Source: an uncultured Opitutales bacterium
GTDB taxonomy: Bacteria > Verrucomicrobiota > Verrucomicrobiia > Opitutales > Seribacteraceae
Length of the DNA stretch: 64,000 nucleotides
Direction of reading: 5' to 3'
Assembly (NCBI GenBank): GCA_943787575.1
Contig: CALSMY010000011.1
Location: 109,782 to 173,781 of the forward strand
The notes beneath the pieces are model-generated. The model was not told where the DNA came from. It was given only the letters and a program-made list of their open reading frames with translations, and ran no database searches. Shown here in pieces: positions 8,969-16,852 of this stretch. Position numbers and translations under genes: made by a program. Within the stretch, counting starts at the first letter, position 1. Each line of letters begins with the position of its first letter.

Positions 8969-9768
8969 GTGTTTCAGCTCAAAAGATTTTATCCAGTGAG
9001 GATAACCAAAAACGCTTTGAAATTGCTGCGGATAACTATCGCGAGGCAATGTCTAACAAAAAAACCCGTGATCAATGGATCGAGGATTATCTCCCTTTGG
9101 TTAAGTCGATCGTAAATCGATTGCGTTATCATTTTCCTGAAAGTTACGAAACCGAAGATATGTATGGCATTGGTGTTCGTTCGCTTATTTTGTCGGTTAA
9201 TCAATTTGATCCTTCCAAGGGTAGAGCCTTTGGAAGTTATGCGGCTCTTAGAATTAAAGGCGGTTTGTTAGACGAATTGAGAAGGATTGATCATTTGCCC
9301 AGGGCTAATCGGGCAAAGGCTAAATCTCTTCAGTCTACAATTCTTGATTTGGAAAGGGTCTTAAAGAGACCACCAACAAGCGATGAAATTTGTCAGGAAC
9401 TTAAAATTTCTCATCCTGAATATACAAAACTTTTAGAACAGACCCAACCCATTGTTTTTGTTCCTTTGGAGTCAAAATCTTCTTTTTCTGATTCTGACAA
9501 TGACAGTCCATCTTTGGGCGAATCTTTACACGATCCGACGGAGCCCACTGCATTTGATCATGTTGAAAGAAAGGAAAAAATCAGTTCTCTACGTGAGCAC
9601 ATAAAAGAATTACCTGAACAAAGCCAAAAAATTCTGATGCTTTACTATATAGAGGAATTGAGGTTGTCTGAGATCGCACAACTCTTTAACTTGTCAGATG
9701 GAAGGATCAGTCAGATCCTTTCGCATTCTATAATTTCTCTTCGAGCTAAATTTCAAACTTCCGATTAA
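8965..9768 (+). CDS. fliA: Flagellar sigma factor (sigma-28, FliA/WhiG family)
   Basis: 267 aa, GTG start overlapping the upstream stop. This sigma-70 family protein should direct RNA polymerase to late flagellar promoters. Region 2 is visible at about residues 40-110 (LPLVKSIVNRLRYHFPESYE, then FGSYAALRIKGGLLDELRR, a strong FliA/WhiG hallmark). Region 3 spans about 115-165 and region 4 lies at the end, with LPEQSQKILMLYYIEEL followed by the helix-turn-helix LSEIAQLFNLSDGRISQ. No anti-sigma factor FlgM is recognisable in the window. Confidence 0.93.
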   Translation: MSVSAQKILSSEDNQKRFEIAADNYREAMSNKKTRDQWIEDYLPLVKSIVNRLRYHFPESYETEDMYGIGVRSLILSVNQFDPSKGRAFGSYAALRIKGGLLDELRRIDHLPRANRAKAKSLQSTILDLERVLKRPPTSDEICQELKISHPEYTKLLEQTQPIVFVPLESKSSFSDSDNDSPSLGESLHDPTEPTAFDHVERKEKISSLREHIKELPEQSQKILMLYYIEELRLSEIAQLFNLSDGRISQILSHSIISLRAKFQTSD

Positions 9769-9783
9769 CTAACTTTTCTTACT

Positions 9784-10644
9784 ATGCTTTTAACTGTTGG
9801 AATGATTATCGTTTTTGTCTCCTGCATAGGAGGTTTTGCGGTCGCGGGCGGAAATCCAGTTTCTTTGATTCATGCTGGAGAAATTATGATTATTTGCGGA
9901 ATCGGCTTGGGGATTCTAGTAGTTTCAAGTCCCAAGACGGTACTACTGAGTCTCAAAGATGATATTCTTAAGGCATTCAAGGGTGGTATAAGCGACCAAG
10001 GCAAATTTATTGACCTGCTCGTTATGCTGTACGAACTTTTCATGCTAGGTAGAAGGAAAGGCACGCCAGCACTTGACGAGCATGTTAGTGACCCCACCAA
10101 TAGTTCTATTTTTTCTAAGTATCCTTCTTTCTTAAACGATAAGGGTTTGGTTGAATTCCTATGTAATTCTCTTAGGCCAATTGTTGACGGCCGGTGTAAA
10201 CCAGGCGAGATTGGGGGAATTTTAAAGTCTGAGCTAAGTAGTCGTGAGGCTGAGGCAAGTCGTTCTATCAAAGCAATTGAAATGATTTCTGATGCTCTGC
10301 CTGGAGTTGGTATTGTGGCAGCTGTTTTGGGAATTATTAATACCATGTCCAATTTGGAAGACCCAGAATCGGTTGGTTACAAGGTTGCTGCAGCACTGAG
10401 TGGGACATTTTTAGGAATTTTCCTTGCCTATGGAATTGGCGTGCCCTTAGGGCGATTGGTTTCGCTTAACCAAGGCCAAGAAATGCTTTATTACCGCATT
10501 GTTGAGCGTTCCGTTTCTGGATTTGCCACTGGACTTTCTCCAATCATGGCAGTCGAGATAGGGAGGCGTTCCCTTGATAAAGTGATGCAGCCTACTGCGG
10601 ATGATCTCGAGGAAAAATGCAAGGACGCAGCTAAAGGCGGTTGA
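9784..10644 (+). CDS. motA: Flagellar motor stator protein MotA
   Basis: 286 aa, normal length. MotA is the ring-forming stator subunit that couples ion flow to rotation. The N-terminus has two membrane helices (LLTVGMIIVFVSCIGGFAVA and IMIICGIGLGILVVSS), then a cytoplasmic loop beginning with YELFMLGRRKGTPALDEHV, and two further helices containing DALPGVGIVAAVLGIINTM and GTFLGIFLAYGIGVPLG, the MotA/TolQ/ExbB signature. It is followed by motB after 27 bases. Confidence 0.95.
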   Translation: MLLTVGMIIVFVSCIGGFAVAGGNPVSLIHAGEIMIICGIGLGILVVSSPKTVLLSLKDDILKAFKGGISDQGKFIDLLVMLYELFMLGRRKGTPALDEHVSDPTNSSIFSKYPSFLNDKGLVEFLCNSLRPIVDGRCKPGEIGGILKSELSSREAEASRSIKAIEMISDALPGVGIVAAVLGIINTMSNLEDPESVGYKVAAALSGTFLGIFLAYGIGVPLGRLVSLNQGQEMLYYRIVERSVSGFATGLSPIMAVEIGRRSLDKVMQPTADDLEEKCKDAAKGG

Positions 10645-10671
10645 TTTATCGACCTAAACTAATTTTGCATT

Positions 10672-11475
10672 ATGCCTAGCATACCTCTTAAAAGGTCTTG
10701 GAATTTTTCTTTCGGACACGGAGGGGCTTGGAAAGTTGCCTATGCTGATTTTGTAACCGGGATGATGTCTTTATTTTTGGTATTATGGATTTTATCGCAA
10801 GATGAAGAAGTTATCATAGCCACAACCCGTTTTTTTCGTGACCCTTACAAGGCAGGGGTTCCTAAATCTACTCCTATCGAGCAGAAAGATGCAAGACCTG
10901 GAAGTATGGTGGATCAAATTGTTGGCAGGTCTGATACCACCATGAGAAATACAAATGATACGACTTCGATTGACATCGATGTACTTCATCGAATTGCCCA
11001 AGATTGGTATCAACGGTTGAAATTGCACGAAATTGATGATTCGACGATTCAATTAGAAGTTACCTCAGATGGATTGAAAGTAACTTTATACCATGGCGAT
11101 GATAAACCTATTTTTGAGTCTACATCTTCCAAGTTGTCAACTCACGGAAGAAAAGTAATGCAGAGAATGTCTTGGTTGTTATCTCAACATGTTTTGGCAT
11201 ACAGAATAGATTCTCACTCTATGGGGCTTGCTGATAAAGTGAAGAATCATGAACTTGCTGAATGGGAGTTGTCCCTATACCAAGCAGTCGAAATTAACAA
11301 CGCTCTGGGACACTACTCAGCGGGTGAATTGGATGGAAAGCTTGAACGGATGACTGGTCATGGGGCAACCAAGCCAAATCGAGTACGTTTTCCTAATCGG
11401 CCTGATAAAAATCGTCGGGTTGAAATTAGTCTAGCCTTGGATGTTAGCAAAGAGGATCTTGCTCGTTACCGCTAA
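10672..11475 (+). CDS. motB: Flagellar motor stator protein MotB
   Basis: 267 aa. MotB anchors the stator to peptidoglycan and carries the ion-binding aspartate. The single membrane helix follows GHGGAWKVAYADFVTGMMS; the Asp in YAD is the predicted ion-binding residue. An OmpA-like peptidoglycan-binding domain occupies about residues 120-262 and ends with the conserved NRRVEISL. Its usual GHTD motif is replaced by DSHSMG, so the binding site is variant. Pairing with motA immediately upstream supports the call. Confidence 0.92.
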   Translation: MPSIPLKRSWNFSFGHGGAWKVAYADFVTGMMSLFLVLWILSQDEEVIIATTRFFRDPYKAGVPKSTPIEQKDARPGSMVDQIVGRSDTTMRNTNDTTSIDIDVLHRIAQDWYQRLKLHEIDDSTIQLEVTSDGLKVTLYHGDDKPIFESTSSKLSTHGRKVMQRMSWLLSQHVLAYRIDSHSMGLADKVKNHELAEWELSLYQAVEINNALGHYSAGELDGKLERMTGHGATKPNRVRFPNRPDKNRRVEISLALDVSKEDLARYR

Positions 11476-11485
11476 ACTTTTTGAT

Positions 11486-11746
11486 ATGGATAGCTATTTA
11501 AAAGGTAGAGGCTTTAAGGATGTTGAATCCGGAGATTCAAACTTTGAAGGTTTCTTAGAAGGTCAGAGTAGTAAACCAGACCAAGAACATGCAAATATTT
11601 CCGAGGATAGACCAAAAGAAAAATCGGTTATCTACGAAGAAGAGGGCTGTCCAAAAGTAGAAGTTGTTTCTGAGGAAGGGCGTCCCACATCTCTTGTCAT
11701 TCATTTGCCTGACGGACGACTTTTGGAAATTGATTGTATTTATTGA
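11486..11746 (+). CDS. Small acidic protein of unknown function
   Basis: 86 aa from the ATG at 11486; an in-frame upstream TTG at 11441 overlaps motB and is less likely. The sequence is rich in Glu/Asp/Ser, has no membrane segment or signal peptide, and ends in a hydrophobic beta-type stretch (TSLVIHLPDGRLLEIDCIY). I recognise no domain. It lies between motB and flgF in the same direction. It might be a flagellar accessory protein, but nothing in the sequence proves this. The 80 bases before flgF hold no obvious gene. Confidence 0.5.
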   Translation: MDSYLKGRGFKDVESGDSNFEGFLEGQSSKPDQEHANISEDRPKEKSVIYEEEGCPKVEVVSEEGRPTSLVIHLPDGRLLEIDCIY

Positions 11747-11826
11747 TTTCTTGTAAAGTTTTTCTTTCGTGGAAGATGAACAATCTCTTTCATCTCTAAT
11801 GGCACAAGAATTGCTTTCAATCATGC

Positions 11827-12588
11827 GTGAATCTCTCTTTATACGAAAACGCATCTGCACTACGCGGTCTTGAACAATATCAAAATGTCATAGCAAACAA
11901 CATTGCGGCTAGTCATGTTGCAGGTTTTAAAAAGGTTGCAGTATCTTTCGAGGCTGTAGAGGGAGGCGAAATTGCTCGGTCCACTCATGATAGGTTGAGG
12001 AACGAAATGCCTGGTTCGTTCCCAGTTATGAAGAACCAAATCGATTTTAACGCAGGTGAATTAAAAGAGACTACTAATCCTTTGGATTTGGCATTACACG
12101 GAGATGGCTTTTTTGCTCTGATGAACCAAAATGGTGAACGAGTTTACACCAGAGACGGACAATTTTACTCAAATCCTGATGGTGGTATGGTAAACAGCAT
12201 GGGACATGAATTTGTCGATGAAGGAGGTAATGCGATTACCTTTGTACCAGGTCAAGGTGATGCATCAATAGATGATGAAGGTCAAATTTTTCAAGGTGAA
12301 CAGCTAGTTGCTAAAATTGGTGTTTTTAACTTTGAAAACCCTACTACCGATCTGCAAAAAGTCGGTGGGGGATTTATAACCAAGGAGGAGGGGATTGAGC
12401 CAGAATTAGCTGAGCAAGGCTCTTTTAAGGTTTTGCAAGGTTTTTTAGAAAGTAGCAATGTCTCTGCTATACAAGAAATGATTGGACTGATTGAAGTATC
12501 TCGTGCACACGAGGCGAATCAGAAAATGGTACAAGCTTTAGATGAAAATACAGGCAAGGCGATTGGAGCTCTTGGCCAAACTAATTAA
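11827..12588 (+). CDS. flgF: Flagellar rod protein FlgF
   Basis: 253 aa from a GTG start; MNLSLYENASALRGLEQYQN aligns with the start of FlgG just downstream, which supports this start. FlgF is a proximal rod protein. The N-terminal rod motif (NVIANNIAASHVAGFKK), the central LALHGDGFFAL segment, and the C-terminal YLE-type motif (FLESSNVSAIQEMIGLIEVS) are all present. The intact ALHGDGFF shows what the broken flgG segment should look like. flgG follows after five bases. Confidence 0.93.
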   Translation: MNLSLYENASALRGLEQYQNVIANNIAASHVAGFKKVAVSFEAVEGGEIARSTHDRLRNEMPGSFPVMKNQIDFNAGELKETTNPLDLALHGDGFFALMNQNGERVYTRDGQFYSNPDGGMVNSMGHEFVDEGGNAITFVPGQGDASIDDEGQIFQGEQLVAKIGVFNFENPTTDLQKVGGGFITKEEGIEPELAEQGSFKVLQGFLESSNVSAIQEMIGLIEVSRAHEANQKMVQALDENTGKAIGALGQTN

Positions 12589-12593
12589 CATAT

Positions 12594-13377
12594 ATGAACC
12601 TATCTTTATATTCCGGTGCGACGGGCATGCAGGCCCAGCAACTTAACCTCAATGTGATTTCCAATAACATCGCGAATGTTAACACGACTGGTTACAAGAA
12701 GAATAAAATTGAGTTTCAAGATCTTCTTTATCAAAACCCCAGGCAGTCAGGCGGTCAGACCGGTGCAGGAAATGTAATTCCGACTGGTGTGGAAATGGGA
12801 AATGGAACTAAAGTGGTTTCAACTGCGAAAATATTTACTCAAGGACAACTTACCCAAACAAGTGAAAAAATGGATATTGCCATTGATGGGAGGTGGCTTT
12901 TTTCAAGTTGAACGATCTGACGGAACCGAAGCTTACACTCGTGATGGTGCTTTTAAAATTGGTCCTGATGGTCAAATTACTACGGCAGACGCACTTCCTC
13001 TAGCTGCTGGTCTTCAAATTGATCCGGAGGTAACGAATGTATTTGTCTCCACTACCGGAGAGGTTTCCATCGAAACTGCCGCTGGTACCCAAATTATTGG
13101 TCAGCTAGAGTTAGTACGGTTTCCCAATCCCTCAGGTTTAAAATCTCTTGGTGGCAACCTGTACATTCAAACAGAAGCCAGTGGTGCTCCTGAAATTGGT
13201 GCTCCAGGAGAGAATGGTTTCGGTGTTCTGCAACAAGGTTATTTGGAAATGTCCAATGTAAATGTCGTTGAGGAAATGGTTAACATGATCATTGCTCAAC
13301 GTGCTTACGAAGTGAATTCTAAATCGATTCAGACATCTGACGATATGCTTTCTCGCGTTAACCAGCTTAAGCGATAA
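12594..13377 (+). CDS. flgG: Flagellar distal rod protein FlgG, with a +1 frameshift near 12889
   Basis: The N-terminal part from the ATG at 12594 (MNLSLYSGATGMQAQQLNLN, then NNIANVNTTGYKK) is a textbook FlgG start. The frame breaks at GATGGGAGG, 12885-12893. Removing one G restores AIDGGGFFQVERSDG, the expected IDG-GFF motif. The second part continues to 13377 and ends YLEMSNVNVVEEMVNMIIAQ and then RAYEVNSKSIQTSDDM, the canonical FlgG tail. The rejoined protein is 260 aa, exactly the family length. Because the break falls in a G run and the rest is perfect, a sequence error is likely. Confidence 0.92.
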
Positions 13378-14199
13378 TTGAAAGTTAATTTACATCTTAC
13401 CCTTCTTTTATTACTTCCAGCTGTTCTCTCAGCTGGAGTCGAAAGATTTTTACAACCCCTTAATCTTGAGGGTGGGAATCAATCGTATTCTCTTAAAAAA
13501 GCTGGTTTTCTTCGTCCCAGCACATTGAAGAATTACCAAAGCTTTGATACCTCGCCTAAAAAAAATTCGTCTCTGACTTCAGATCATTTAGAACGATTAC
13601 TTGCCGATTCCCTCAAGCATCGTTACCAAGCGTCCGGAGAAATTCGTGTAAACTTATCAACTTCGTGGCAATCTTTGAAGATAAGTTCATCCCCAATAAT
13701 TAAAATCAGAGACATTTCTCCCGATGAATTAAGCTCAAGTTGTTTCATTCGTTTTAGTCTATGGGATGCAGGCAACAAGCTAGGAGATTTCTCTTATCCC
13801 TTGCGGGTCGCAAGCATGAATGATGTTTATTTCTCTACCAAAAACTTATACCGGGGAACCAAGTTAAAAAAAGAGGATTTTCGTTTGCGGAAAGTAGATA
13901 CTCTGAAGCAACACGCTAGCTCAGTTTCTAATACCACAGCCCTTAAAGGTTTTGAGCTTCAATCGAATTTAAATGCCAACTCTCCTCTCAAATGGAGTGT
14001 TTTATCTAAGTCTACCTTAATTAAAAAGGGGCAGGTAGTTGATGTTTACGCTTCAGGCAATGGAATTTATGTAACCATGAAGGGACTTGCACTCGAGGAT
14101 GGCGTTGCGGAATCACTGGTCAAGGTGAGGAATCTTTCTTCAGATAAGGAATTTCATGCCAAAGTCTTAACTGAAAGTAGCGTAAAAGTTCACCTTTGA
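13378..14199 (+). CDS. flgA: P-ring formation chaperone FlgA
   Basis: 273 aa from a TTG start directly after the flgG stop. FlgA is a periplasmic chaperone for P-ring assembly by FlgI. The N-terminus is a signal peptide (VNLHLTLLLLLPAVLSAG). The C-terminal two thirds form the SAF-type domain: LYRGTKLKKEDFRLRKVD, LKGFELQSNLNANSPLKWSV, LIKKGQVVDVYASGNGIYV and VRNLSSDKEFHAKV follow the FlgA pattern. It overlaps flgH by four bases. Confidence 0.88.
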   Translation: MKVNLHLTLLLLLPAVLSAGVERFLQPLNLEGGNQSYSLKKAGFLRPSTLKNYQSFDTSPKKNSSLTSDHLERLLADSLKHRYQASGEIRVNLSTSWQSLKISSSPIIKIRDISPDELSSSCFIRFSLWDAGNKLGDFSYPLRVASMNDVYFSTKNLYRGTKLKKEDFRLRKVDTLKQHASSVSNTTALKGFELQSNLNANSPLKWSVLSKSTLIKKGQVVDVYASGNGIYVTMKGLALEDGVAESLVKVRNLSSDKEFHAKVLTESSVKVHL

Positions 14200-14843
14200 A
14201 AATAATTACAATGCCCAAAGTTATTTTAGTCTTAACATTGAGTCTCTTACCTGTGGTGGTAAGTGCAACCTCTCTTTGGTTAAAAAGCAGTAATAATCAA
14301 CGTGGAATGTTCGGAGGTAAAAGAGCCTTTGCAGTTGGAGACTTGTTGACTATTGATGTTGCTGAAAGTTCATCCCTGGCAGCGTCTCAAAATTCTGTTA
14401 GAAATCGGCAACTAGAAGTTGAAAGTGCGGTAAAACAATTTTTATATGCAAATAGCAAACTCGGTACGCACAATGGTGGATTGCCAGGCACTCAAATTGA
14501 GAGCCAAAGTAGCAACCAAGGGGGCGGTTCAATAGCTAATACTCAAGATTTGAAAAGTCGAGTTAGCGTAATTGTTATTGATGTATTACCTAATGGGGTG
14601 CTTGTGCTTGAGGGGGCTAGGATGGTTACCTTTTCTGGGGAAAGTTACTTCGCCGTTCTTAAGGGATTGGTCCGACAAGAAGATATCGGTTTTGGTTTTA
14701 AGGATGGTTTGAGATATCGAAATATTGTTTCGTCCCAATACATTGCTGACGCTCAAATCGAATTTGTTTCCAAAGGCAGTCTTGATGACGCTCAAAAAGA
14801 GTCTTGGTATCAAAAACTATCTACAATTCTCAATCCTTTCTAA
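14196..14843 (+). CDS. flgH: Flagellar L-ring protein FlgH
   Basis: 215 aa from a TTG overlapping the flgA stop, or 210 aa from the ATG at 14211. FlgH forms the outer-membrane bushing of the rod. After the signal segment (PKVILVLTLSLLPVVVSA) come FAVGDLLTIDVAESSSLAAS, and later VSVIVIDVLPNGVLVLEG and RNIVSSQYIADAQIEFVSKG, which match FlgH closely. FlgH is normally a lipoprotein, but no cysteine follows the signal peptide here, so no lipobox exists in this protein as read. Order flgA-flgH-flgI supports the identity. Confidence 0.92.
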   Translation: MKIITMPKVILVLTLSLLPVVVSATSLWLKSSNNQRGMFGGKRAFAVGDLLTIDVAESSSLAASQNSVRNRQLEVESAVKQFLYANSKLGTHNGGLPGTQIESQSSNQGGGSIANTQDLKSRVSVIVIDVLPNGVLVLEGARMVTFSGESYFAVLKGLVRQEDIGFGFKDGLRYRNIVSSQYIADAQIEFVSKGSLDDAQKESWYQKLSTILNPF

Positions 14844-15946
14844 TGAAGCCAACCGTTCGATCCTTAGCTTTTTTTCTTTTGGGGGTAGCACCCATTTTTG
14901 TGTTTGGTGCTCGAATTAAAGACTTAACCGATGTTAGAGGGTTTAGGAGTAATCAACTCTTTGGATATGGAATTGTTACGGGTTTGAATGGCCAAGGTGA
15001 TTCTCGCATAGAGTACACGGAGTTAGGAATTCTCAATGCCTTGGAATCGCTTGGTATTCGGGCTGACAAAGCAGACAAGTCTCGAAATATAGCTGCAGTT
15101 ATGATTACTGCCGAAATTGGCCCTTTTGGAAAAGCAGGTACTAAGATGGATTTAACTGTTTCTTCCATCGGTAACGCAGACTCATTGCAGGGAGGTATTT
15201 TATTACAAACCCCTCTCAAGGGTGCGGATGGACTTGTTTATGCAGTAGCTCAAGGTCCCGTATCAATTGGTGGTTTGTCTGCCGGTAATGGGGGAGGGAA
15301 TATTCAGGTTAATCATCCAACAGTCGGTATCGTAACCAATGGTGCATTAATTGAGAGGGAGATATTTACTGATGCTTTATCCAAGGATTCAATCGATTTG
15401 TTATTAAGAGCACCAAACAATTTAACTGCGGTTAAGATGGCTAAGGCTATTAATGGTTTCTACCCCGGTTCATCCCTTGCCGTAGATGGGGGTGTTGTTA
15501 ATGTTAAAGTACCTGTTGAATTTCTCGGTCAAACAACCAACTTTATCGCTGCTGTTGGAGAAGTTGAGGTAAAACCTGATATACCTGCCAAGATTATCAT
15601 AAACGAACGCACTGGTACGATTGTGGCTACCCAAAATGTTCGGATTTCTCCGGTCGCCGTTAGCAGCAGTAATGTTACCATTTTTCTCAACCCGACAACT
15701 GGGGTGAGTCAGCCATTACCATTTTCTCGTGGTGCAACCGAAGTTATTGAGGGTGAAAATGCTGAATTAATTGAGGAGGTAGGTAGATTTGAGTCGCTTG
15801 ACGAGTTGGATCCGCCAGGGGGAACAACCGTGAATGAATTGGCCACGGCTCTAAATAAGCTTGGTCTGACAACCCGCGAAATGACTTCAATTTTTCAATC
15901 AATTAAGAATGCCGGTGCTCTTCAAGCCGAGCTTGTTATCAACTAA
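14843..15946 (+). CDS. flgI: Flagellar P-ring protein FlgI
   Basis: 367 aa from the ATG at 14843, which overlaps the flgH stop (TAATG). Upstream in-frame codons would add 13 residues that do not resemble a signal peptide. The signal peptide (VRSLAFFLLGVAPIFVFGA) is followed by RIKDLTDVRGFRSNQLFGYG and IVTGLNGQGDS, the FlgI hallmark, and later by PTVGIVTNGALIEREI and IIINERTGTIVATQNVRI. FlgI forms the periplasmic P ring around the rod in peptidoglycan. Confidence 0.96.
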   Translation: MKPTVRSLAFFLLGVAPIFVFGARIKDLTDVRGFRSNQLFGYGIVTGLNGQGDSRIEYTELGILNALESLGIRADKADKSRNIAAVMITAEIGPFGKAGTKMDLTVSSIGNADSLQGGILLQTPLKGADGLVYAVAQGPVSIGGLSAGNGGGNIQVNHPTVGIVTNGALIEREIFTDALSKDSIDLLLRAPNNLTAVKMAKAINGFYPGSSLAVDGGVVNVKVPVEFLGQTTNFIAAVGEVEVKPDIPAKIIINERTGTIVATQNVRISPVAVSSSNVTIFLNPTTGVSQPLPFSRGATEVIEGENAELIEEVGRFESLDELDPPGGTTVNELATALNKLGLTTREMTSIFQSIKNAGALQAELVIN

Positions 15947-15956
15947 ATCATTCTTT

Positions 15957-16316
15957 ATGGAAAATAGTAGCATAAGCAGTAAGCATGTAAGTATGGATTC
16001 TTCCTTACTCATGGAGATGGTTCATTCGCAGAAAAATTCCGAGAGTGAAAAAACTGAGTTTGTATCCCAACAATTTGAATCTGTCCTCGTTAAGCAGTTT
16101 CTCAACGATGCTTTAAAGCCAATGTTTAAAGGTGTTTTTAATGAAAATAGTGAAGGTCATCGTTTATACAGGCATTTTTTTACGGATGCACTGTCCGAGA
16201 GCATTGCTCAAGGAGGTGGTTTTGGAATTTCTTCGATTCTCCAGCAGCAATTATCCCCTGTCGAAATCATAAGGAAATCGAAACCGACAAGGAAAAATCT
16301 AATTAGTCGTGGTTAA
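15957..16316 (+). CDS. flgJ: FlgJ-like rod-binding protein (single domain)
   Basis: 119 aa from the ATG at 15957; an earlier in-frame start would overlap flgI. It contains only the rod-binding domain, seen as FVSQQFESVLVKQFLNDALK and RHFFTDALSESIAQGGGFGI. The peptidoglycan hydrolase domain of enterobacterial FlgJ is absent, a common arrangement outside the gamma-proteobacteria. The protein should cap the growing rod in the periplasm. It overlaps the GTG of flgN by eight bases. Confidence 0.85.
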   Translation: MENSSISSKHVSMDSSLLMEMVHSQKNSESEKTEFVSQQFESVLVKQFLNDALKPMFKGVFNENSEGHRLYRHFFTDALSESIAQGGGFGISSILQQQLSPVEIIRKSKPTRKNLISRG

Positions 16317-16812
16317 TCTTACACAATCAGTTTCAACGAGTAATAATTGGGAGGACCTCCTCGAATTGTTACGTAACGAATTACAGGAATATGGTGGTCT
16401 GATTGGGTTGCTAAATGCACAACAACAGACTATTCTTAATCGTCAAACCGATAGTCTTTTGGAGATTAACCAGTCCGTACAAGCTCAGATGGAAGCGAGC
16501 CAAATCTTACAAAAGCGTCGCCAAGGTTATGTATCGAATTTGGCTTTAAATTTTGGGCGCCCAAAACAATCTAGCTTAAGCGAATTACTTCCGCACCTTC
16601 CTGATGTTACTCAACCTATGTTTGAGAGTATAATTGAGGAAATTAATTCCCTTATTTCAAATGTCCGTAGAAAAGTTACTCAGAACCAAAGACTTTTAGC
16701 ACGATTGCTTGAGGTAACTGACCATATACTTTCCGTCGCAAGTCCTTCCTCTCATTCCAAGACTTATTCTAAGCAAGGCAAAGTTGGAAACTATCCTTCC
16801 ACTGCCAACTAA
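16309..16812 (+). CDS. flgN: FlgN-like export chaperone
   Basis: 167 aa from a GTG start. It is predicted to be almost all helical, with the pattern WEDLLELLRNELQEYGGLIG, LLEINQSVQAQMEASQIL and a C-terminal helix pair (IIEEINSLISNVRRKVTQNQ), as in FlgN chaperones that hold FlgK and FlgL before export. Its position just before flgK and flgL is the strongest support. It may have to handle unusually large clients here. Confidence 0.78.
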   Translation: MVNLTQSVSTSNNWEDLLELLRNELQEYGGLIGLLNAQQQTILNRQTDSLLEINQSVQAQMEASQILQKRRQGYVSNLALNFGRPKQSSLSELLPHLPDVTQPMFESIIEEINSLISNVRRKVTQNQRLLARLLEVTDHILSVASPSSHSKTYSKQGKVGNYPSTAN

Positions 16813-16852
16813 ACTTTCAGACCGTGCCTAATCCTAATTTGTTTTAAGTGTT

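Noticed and set aside
11486..11746. The small acidic protein as the anti-sigma factor FlgM
   Set aside because: It lacks the C-terminal helical FlgM pattern and is far more acidic; position near the sigma factor alone is not enough.
12787..13377. A separate gene beginning in the second half of flgG
   Set aside because: Its start lies inside the flgG N-terminal frame, its first 30 residues look unlike any protein, and the sequence after 12890 is the FlgG continuation. It is one frameshifted gene.
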